Shown in pieces: positions 7,107 to 11,816 of a stretch of DNA of 11,816 nucleotides. This DNA is from an uncultured Holophagaceae bacterium (GTDB taxonomy: Bacteria; Acidobacteriota; Holophagae; Holophagales; Holophagaceae), in contig CAIRAS010000322.1 in assembly GCA_903876615.1 (NCBI GenBank), positions 1 to 11,816 of the forward strand, in the 5' to 3' direction. The notes under the pieces were generated by a model, which saw nothing but the letters and a program-made list of their open reading frames with translations, was not told the DNA's origin and did not search any database. Both the position numbers and the translations under genes were made by a program. Every line of letters begins with the position of its first letter. The first letter of the stretch is position 1.

Positions 7107-8065
7107 CGGCCTTCTCGGGGACCTATCTCGAGGCCATCCGCCAGGCCCTCGGCGACGCCATGGAGGCGGATCCCCGCGTCTGCTGCCTGGGCGAGGACAT
7201 CGGCGCCTACGGTGGCGCCTTCCGGGCCACGGAGGGCCTGCTGGCCCGCTTCGGGCCGGACCGGGTCCTGGACACACCCATCTCCGAGCAGGCCATCGTG
7301 GGCGCTGCCATCGGCGCGGCCCTCATGGGCCAGCGGCCCGTGGCGGAGTTCCAGTTCATGGACTTCGCCCTGCTGGCGTCCGACCTCATGGTGAACTTCG
7401 CGGCCCCGGCCCACTGGCGCTGGGGCGCCTCGGTACCCGCGGTGTTCCGCGGTCCGGCGGGGGCGGGTAACGGCGGCGGCCCCTTCCACAGCCAGAACCC
7501 CGAGGGGCACTTCCTCGGCAGTCCTGGCCTCAAGGTGGTCGCGCCCGGCACCGTCCGCGACGCCTATGCCCTGCTCCGGGCCGCCATTGACGATCCTGAC
7601 CCTGTCCTGTTCCTGGAGCACAAGCACCTCTACCGGCGGCTCAAGGACCACTGGGACGAGGCGCCCACGGCCCGCCTGGGCGAAGCCGCCCTGCGCCAGG
7701 AGGGCCAGCGTGCCTGCATCCTCACCTACGGCGCCGCCCAGCAGGTGGCCCTGGAGGCCTCGGCGGGGCTCGATGTGGCGGTGCTGGACCTGCGCACCCT
7801 CTGGCCCCTGGACGACGAGGCCATCGCGGCGCTGGCCCAGCGCACCCACCGGGTGCTCGTGCTCACGGAGGCCTCGCGCACCTACGGCCCCGGCGCCGAG
7901 TTGGCCGCCCGGGTCAGCGAGACCTGCTTCCCCTGGCTCGACGCCCCGGTGCTGCGGGTGGGTGCGGCGGACACCCCCACGCCCGCCAGCCCGACCCTGG
8001 AAGCGGCCTTCCTCCCGGGTCCCGCCCGCGTGCGGCTGGAGCTCGAACGCCTGCTGGCCTGGTAA
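7103..8065 (+). CDS. 2-Oxoacid dehydrogenase E1 beta subunit (orphan)
   Basis: A 320-residue transketolase-like protein matching the beta subunit of thiamine-diphosphate-dependent 2-oxoacid dehydrogenase E1 (pyruvate, branched-chain or acetoin type). Evidence: GEDIG (30-34), DTPISEQAIVGAAIGAAL with E62 in the position of the E1 beta glutamate that activates the cofactor, RGPAGAGNGGGPFHSQNPEG, LFLEHKHLYRR, and the C-terminal motif VGAADTPTPASPTLEAAFLP. The length is typical (about 320-330). E1 beta normally forms a heterotetramer with E1 alpha, which supplies diphosphate binding. No E1 alpha, E2 or E3 is adjacent: the gene is coupled to a cystathionine synthase-like gene upstream and followed by a riboswitch leader. 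The partner must be encoded elsewhere or be absent. The substrate cannot be told from sequence. Confidence 0.9.
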   Translation: MTAFSGTYLEAIRQALGDAMEADPRVCCLGEDIGAYGGAFRATEGLLARFGPDRVLDTPISEQAIVGAAIGAALMGQRPVAEFQFMDFALLASDLMVNFAAPAHWRWGASVPAVFRGPAGAGNGGGPFHSQNPEGHFLGSPGLKVVAPGTVRDAYALLRAAIDDPDPVLFLEHKHLYRRLKDHWDEAPTARLGEAALRQEGQRACILTYGAAQQVALEASAGLDVAVLDLRTLWPLDDEAIAALAQRTHRVLVLTEASRTYGPGAELAARVSETCFPWLDAPVLRVGAADTPTPASPTLEAAFLPGPARVRLELERLLAW

Positions 8066-8067
8066 GT

Positions 8068-8082
8068 CTGGGCCGCGCCCAG
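8068..8082 (+). terminator. Candidate hairpin terminator after E1 beta gene
   Basis: CTGGGC (8068-8073) and GCCCAG (8077-8082) form a perfect 6-base-pair G/C stem with a 3-base loop, starting 2 bases after the E1 beta stop codon. The sequence after it (TTGACGTCTCTGCC) is only mildly T-rich, so termination may be weak. It separates the upstream pair from the riboswitch operon. Confidence 0.4.
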
Positions 8083-8083
8083 C

Positions 8084-8110
8084 TTGACGTCTCTGCCCTA
8101 TCCCTATCAT
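8084..8110 (+). promoter_or_regulatory. Candidate sigma70-type promoter for the riboswitch operon
   Basis: TTGACG (8084-8089) matches the -35 consensus at five of six positions. TATCAT (8105-8110) is a plausible -10, though the 15-base spacer is shorter than the preferred 16-18. Transcription would begin near 8117, about 25 bases before the SAM aptamer, which is the right layout for a leader RNA. No other boundary signal was seen between the E1 beta gene and the riboswitch. Confidence 0.45.
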
Positions 8111-8142
8111 TCTAAGGCTTCGATCTTTGGCAGTCCCCAGAA

Positions 8143-8242
8143 CGCTATCCAGAAAGGTGGAGGGAAAGGCCCTGTGAAACCTTGGCAACCTGCGAACGCA
8201 AGGTGCCAAATCCTGCCCCCGGACTCCGGGGGGAAGATACCG
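8143..8242 (+). ncRNA. SAM-I (S-box) riboswitch aptamer
   Basis: This leader matches the S-box consensus in order. P1 is formed by TATC (8146-8149) and GATA (8236-8239), with outer C-G and G-C pairs. The P2 kink-turn arm is AGAAAGGTGGAGGGA followed by GGCCCTGTGAAACC. P3 pairs TTGGCA...CCTGCG with CGCAAGG..TGCCAA. P4 is a perfect CCCCCGG/CCGGGGG stem closed by ACT, ending in GGAAGATA. S-box RNAs bind S-adenosylmethionine and switch off methionine genes. No terminator with a T-run follows. Instead GCCT (8291-8294) can pair with AGGC (8301-8304), hiding the only Shine-Dalgarno-like bases before the ATG at 8311. Control of translation initiation is therefore likely (inference). Confidence 0.93.
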
Positions 8243-8310
8243 AACCGCAGGAGACTGACCTTCGACCCTCTGGAAGCCGACCCCAGGACTGCCTTTCCCC
8301 AGGCGCAGCC

Positions 8311-10179
8311 ATGACCCAGAAAACCTTTAAGCAGGCCCTCGACGCGGGCGAGTGCTTCCTCTTCGACGGGAGCACGGCCACGGCCCTGCACGACCGGGGG
8401 ATCACCCTCCAGCGCAGCTTCGAAGAGTGCAACCTCAAGACCCCGGACCTGCTGCTGGCCATCCACGGGGAGTTCCTGGCCGCCGGAGCCCAGGTCCTCA
8501 CCACCAACACCTGGGGCGCCAACCGCCTGAAGCTGGCTGCCCGGGGCCTGGAAGAGCAACTGGCCGAGATCAACCGGGAGGGCGTGGCCCTGGCCCGGAA
8601 GGCTGTGACTCAGCAGGGCAAGGTCGCCTGGGTGGCGGGCTGCATCGGCCCCCTCGGCGTCCGCATCGAGCCCTGGGGGCCCACCTCCTTCGCCGAGGCC
8701 CGCGCCTGCTTCCGCGAACAGGCCGCCGTGCTCATCGAAGCCGGCGTGGACCTGATGGTGCTGGAAGCCTTCGAGGATCTCCATGAGATCCAGCAGGCCA
8801 TGCTGGCCGTGCAGGAACTCAGCGACCTGCCCATCGCCGCCCTCATGACGCCCAACGAGGAGGGCCAGGCTCTCTTCGGTGCCGAGCCCGAGTGGTTCAT
8901 CAAGCAGATCGACACCTGGGGCGCCGACATGGTGGGCCTCATCGGCGGCAACGGCCCCGCCCCGCAGCTGCGCCTGCTGGAGCGCCTCATGGCCGTCACC
9001 GCGAAGCCCATCGCGCTGCAGCCGAACCCGGGCATGCCCCGGATGGTGGACGGCCGGCTCATCTACGGCGCCACCCCCGAGTATCTCGGCGAGTTCGCAG
9101 GCCGGGCCCTGGCGGCCGGCGCCCGAGCGGTGGGCGGGTGCAGCGGCACCACCCCGGCGCACATCAAGGCCATGCGCGGCGTCTTCCGCCAGGAGCGGGC
9201 CTTCGTCCAGGCTGGTGGCGGTTTCGAGCTCAAGCCCCACGAGCAGCCCCAGCCCGAGGTCCCCTTCGCCTACCGCAGCCGCTTCAGCCTCAAGCTCGCC
9301 CAGGGCGAGTTCATCCACACCGTGGAGCTGGTGCCGCCCAAGGGCATGGAGTACGACAAGCTCGTGGCCAAGACCCGCCAGTGCCAGGCCCTGGGCGTGG
9401 ACGCCATCAACGTGCCCGACGGACCGCGCGCCATGGCCCGCATGTCCGCCCTGGCCACGGCCCTCATCATCGAGCAGCAGGTGGGCCTGGAGACCATCCT
9501 CCACTACGCCTGCCGTGATCGGAACCTGCTGGGCATGCAGAGCGACCTGCTGGGGGCCGCGGGCCTTGGCTTGCGCAACATTCTGGCGGTCACGGGCGAT
9601 CCCCCGAAGCTGGGGCCCTACCCCCAGGCCACGGCAGTCTTCGATGTGGACGCCATCGGCCTCGTGAACATGCTGAAGCGCCTGAACACCGGGCTGGACC
9701 TGGGCGGCGCCGCCATCGGCAAGCCCACCTCCTTCAGCGTGGGTGTGGGCGCCAATCCCGTGGCGCCGGACCTGGAGCGGGAGAAGTCCCGCTTCCGCTA
9801 CAAGGTGGAGGCCGGCGCGCAGTGGGCCATCACCCAGCCGGTCTTCGACGCGGACCACCTCTTCCGCTTCCTGGACTTCGCCGAAGCCCTGGACGGCAAG
9901 GGCGGCATTCCCATCATCGCGGGAATTTGGCCCCTCAAGAGCCTGCGCAACGCAGAGTTCATGGCCAACGAGGTCCCCGGCGCCTACGTGCCGCCCTCGG
10001 TGCTCGCCCGCATGGCCAGCCGGACCACCGCCGAGGATCAGCTGAAGGAAGGCCTGGACATCGCCCGGGAGGTCATCGAGCTGATCCGGCCCCGGGTCCG
10101 CGGGCTGCAGCTCTCCGCGCCCTTCGGCCAAGTCGAGCTCGTGGCGCCGCTGCTGCCGAAGCCGGAGGCCCCATGGTGA
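8311..10179 (+). CDS. YitJ-type homocysteine methyltransferase-MTHFR fusion with degenerate methyltransferase domain
   Basis: A 622-residue protein with the YitJ layout: an N-terminal homocysteine methyltransferase (HMT) domain (about 1-295) joined to a methylenetetrahydrofolate reductase (about 331-615). The reductase looks intact: VELVPPK with catalytic-type Glu339, AVTGDPPK with D430 at the flavin site, and AITQPVFDAD with Q509. It should reduce methylene-THF to methyl-THF. The HMT domain keeps its fold markers (TNTWGAN, LEAFEDL) but has lost key residues: GLIGGNGP (209-216) replaces the usual GLNC-x-x-GP, so the first zinc Cys is G212; GGCSGTTP has S278 in place of the third zinc Cys, leaving only C277; and DGSTAT (19-24) replaces DG-x-MGT. 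Zinc-dependent homocysteine methylation is therefore doubtful. The ATG at 8311 is the first start after the riboswitch and has only AGG as a Shine-Dalgarno. Confidence 0.93.
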   Translation: MTQKTFKQALDAGECFLFDGSTATALHDRGITLQRSFEECNLKTPDLLLAIHGEFLAAGAQVLTTNTWGANRLKLAARGLEEQLAEINREGVALARKAVTQQGKVAWVAGCIGPLGVRIEPWGPTSFAEARACFREQAAVLIEAGVDLMVLEAFEDLHEIQQAMLAVQELSDLPIAALMTPNEEGQALFGAEPEWFIKQIDTWGADMVGLIGGNGPAPQLRLLERLMAVTAKPIALQPNPGMPRMVDGRLIYGATPEYLGEFAGRALAAGARAVGGCSGTTPAHIKAMRGVFRQERAFVQAGGGFELKPHEQPQPEVPFAYRSRFSLKLAQGEFIHTVELVPPKGMEYDKLVAKTRQCQALGVDAINVPDGPRAMARMSALATALIIEQQVGLETILHYACRDRNLLGMQSDLLGAAGLGLRNILAVTGDPPKLGPYPQATAVFDVDAIGLVNMLKRLNTGLDLGGAAIGKPTSFSVGVGANPVAPDLEREKSRFRYKVEAGAQWAITQPVFDADHLFRFLDFAEALDGKGGIPIIAGIWPLKSLRNAEFMANEVPGAYVPPSVLARMASRTTAEDQLKEGLDIAREVIELIRPRVRGLQLSAPFGQVELVAPLLPKPEAPW

Positions 10180-10457
10180 AGGTCCACTTCCTCCTGGAGG
10201 ACCTGCTGGTGGAAGCCCCAGCGGGCACCACCCTCCAGCGCATCGCCGACGCCGCCGGCGCCGACATCACCTTCGGCTGCCGCACCGGCTCCTGCGGCAC
10301 CTGCCGCGTGCGCATCGCCGAAGGGCTGGAACACTGCAGCGACCCTGGCTCCGAGGAGCGGGACTACCTCCGCAGCCTGGACGCGCCGCCGGACCAGCGG
10401 CTCGCCTGCCAGGTCTGCGTGCATGGCGACATCGCCGTGGACTACCTCGGACTCTGA
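10173..10457 (+). CDS. Plant-type [2Fe-2S] ferredoxin
   Basis: A 94-residue ferredoxin of the plant/adrenodoxin-type beta-grasp fold. The cluster ligands are C36, C41 and C44 in FGCRTGSCGTCRV (C-x4-C-x2-C) and C79 in LACQVC, the standard spacing for a [2Fe-2S] centre. C55 and C82 are extra cysteines. It is a cytoplasmic one-electron carrier. The start at 10173 overlaps the fusion gene's end by 7 bases and has GGAGG at 10164-10168, indicating translational coupling; metH begins 1 base after its stop. Lying between a flavin reductase and cobalamin-dependent methionine synthase, it could donate electrons to the MTHFR flavin or reductively rescue cob(II)alamin in MetH. Both are inferences from position, as the sequence itself does not name its partner. 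Confidence 0.93.
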   Translation: MVKVHFLLEDLLVEAPAGTTLQRIADAAGADITFGCRTGSCGTCRVRIAEGLEHCSDPGSEERDYLRSLDAPPDQRLACQVCVHGDIAVDYLGL

Positions 10458-10458
10458 C

Positions 10459-11816
10459 ATGACCACTCTCGACGCCCTCCTCCGTGAAAAAGTGCTGCTG
10501 CTGGACGGCGGCATGGGCACGCAGATCTTTGCGCGCTCGCCGACCATGGAGGACTACGGTGGCGCGGCCCTCGAGGGCTGCGTGGACCTGCTCACGGAGC
10601 GGCGCCCCCAGTGGATTCGCGAGATCCACGAGAGCTACTACCGGGCCGGGTCCGATGCGGTGGAGACCAACACCTTCGGCGCGAATCCCCTGGTGCTGGG
10701 CGACTTCGGCCTCTCGGCCAAGGCCTACGACCTGAACGTCCAGGCCGCCTCCATCGCCAAGGAAGTGGCCCGCAGCTTCGACCGGCCCCGCTTCGTCATC
10801 GGCTCCGTGGGCCCGGGCACCAAGCTCATCACCCTGGGCCACGTGAGCTACGCCCAGCTGCTGGCCTCCTACCGGGTGCAGATGGACGGCCTGCTGGACG
10901 GCGGCGCCGACGCCATTCTCATTGAGACCTGCCAGGACCTGGGGCAGATCAAGGTGGCCGTCCGGGCCGCCCGCGAGGCCATGGCCGCGAAGAAGCGGCG
11001 GATCCCGCTCTGGGTGCAGGCCACAGTGGAGACCACAGGCACCCTGCTGGTGGGTTCCGATATTTCAGCGGTGCTCACGAGCCTGGAGCCCCTGGGCATC
11101 GACGTGCTGGGCCTGAACTGCGCGACGGGTCCTGACGAGATGCACGCGCATCTGCAGACCCTCAGCGAGTCCAGCCCCTTTTACCTCAGCTGTCTGCCCA
11201 ATGCTGGGCTGCCCGAGAACGTGGGCGGCCAGGTGGTCTATCCCCTGGATCCCGCGGGCTTCGCGCCCAAGGTGCTGCACGCGGCCAAGGAGTTCGGCAT
11301 CGCCATCCTGGGCGGCTGCTGCGGCACCACCCCGGACCACATCCGGGCCTTGGCGCCGGGCGTGGAGCGACTCAACGCGCCGCAGCGCTCCCCGAAGCTG
11401 GAGCGCAGCGCCGCCAGCCTCTACCAGAGCGTGACCCTGAAGCAGGAACCCCCGCCCCTCATCGTGGGCGAGCGCACCAACGCGAACGGCTCGAAGAAGT
11501 TCCGCGACCTGCTGGCCGCCGAGGACTGGAACGGCATGATCGCCCTGGCCAAGGAGCAGCAGCGCGAGGGCGCCCACCTGTTGGACGTCTGCGTGGCCTA
11601 CGTGGGGCGCGACGAGACCCGCGACGCCGATGAGCTGCTGAGCCGGCTCATCTCCCAGGTCACCCTGCCCCTGATGATCGACAGCACCGAGGTCCCCGTC
11701 ATCGAGCGGGCCCTGCAGCGCGCGCCCGGCAAGTGCGTGGTGAACTCCATCAACTTCGAGGACGGCGACGCCCGGCCCCGCCGGATCCTGGAGCTCTGCC
11801 GCACCTACGGCGCCGC
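10459..11816 (+). CDS. metH: Cobalamin-dependent methionine synthase MetH (5' part)
   Basis: MetH transfers a methyl group from methyl-THF through cobalamin to homocysteine. The window holds the first 452 codons and ends within the gene. The homocysteine domain (about 1-320) is intact: DGGMGTQIF near the start, TNTFGAN, and all three zinc ligands, C221 in GLNCATGP and C287-C288 in GGCCGTTPDH. The pterin-binding domain begins at about 333 with IVGERTNANGSKKF and runs through LLDVCVAYVGRDE and MIDSTE to the edge. The cobalamin and activation domains are not visible, so a complete enzyme cannot be distinguished from a shortened one. The ATG at 10459 follows the ferredoxin stop by 1 base. Control should come from the SAM riboswitch at the head of the operon. 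Confidence 0.97.
   Translation, partial: MTTLDALLREKVLLLDGGMGTQIFARSPTMEDYGGAALEGCVDLLTERRPQWIREIHESYYRAGSDAVETNTFGANPLVLGDFGLSAKAYDLNVQAASIAKEVARSFDRPRFVIGSVGPGTKLITLGHVSYAQLLASYRVQMDGLLDGGADAILIETCQDLGQIKVAVRAAREAMAAKKRRIPLWVQATVETTGTLLVGSDISAVLTSLEPLGIDVLGLNCATGPDEMHAHLQTLSESSPFYLSCLPNAGLPENVGGQVVYPLDPAGFAPKVLHAAKEFGIAILGGCCGTTPDHIRALAPGVERLNAPQRSPKLERSAASLYQSVTLKQEPPPLIVGERTNANGSKKFRDLLAAEDWNGMIALAKEQQREGAHLLDVCVAYVGRDETRDADELLSRLISQVTLPLMIDSTEVPVIERALQRAPGKCVVNSINFEDGDARPRRILELCRTYGA

Noticed and set aside
8107..10131. A 674-codon minus-strand open frame opposite the HMT-MTHFR fusion
   Set aside because: The plus strand encodes an unmistakable enzyme and the riboswitch; the antisense frame is compositionally biased and has no motifs.

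Overview
This is a G+C-rich bacterial window with strong third-position G/C preference. The gene set (der, recN, a YigI-type thioesterase, a SAM-I riboswitch over an HMT-MTHFR fusion, metH) would fit an Acidobacteriota lineage such as the Holophagae (Geothrix/Holophaga). That placement is inference from overall character and was not tested.

Layout. Bases 1-392 are non-coding and hold an imperfect direct repeat with several perfect hairpins. Next come a small secreted NTF2/SnoaL-like protein (minus) and, divergent from it, der (plus), which converges on recN (minus) with only 9 bases between stop codons. From 4172 to 6000 lies a looser accessory stretch: a lipoprotein gene that appears frameshifted (plus), a hairpin, a hotdog-fold thioesterase (minus), an unusually AT-rich intergenic patch and a small Trp-rich hypothetical protein (plus).

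From 6105 to the right edge everything is on the plus strand and most of it concerns homocysteine and methionine. A catalytic-core cystathionine beta-synthase-like enzyme overlaps by 4 bases an orphan 2-oxoacid dehydrogenase E1 beta subunit with no E1 alpha in view. After a hairpin and a candidate promoter comes a well-formed SAM-I (S-box) riboswitch, then a tight three-gene operon: a YitJ-type homocysteine methyltransferase-MTHFR fusion, a plant-type [2Fe-2S] ferredoxin (7-base overlap) and metH (1-base gap, cut by the window edge).

The most interesting point is inside this operon. The methyltransferase half of the fusion has lost two of the three zinc-binding cysteines and the usual DG-x-MGT motif, while the MetH encoded two genes downstream keeps all of them. 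I infer that the fusion now works mainly as a methylenetetrahydrofolate reductase with a repurposed N-terminal domain, that MetH performs homocysteine methylation, and that the ferredoxin supplies electrons either to the reductase flavin or to cob(II)alamin reactivation. The riboswitch would shut the set off when S-adenosylmethionine is plentiful, while the upstream cystathionine synthase unit, outside riboswitch control, could drain homocysteine to cysteine.
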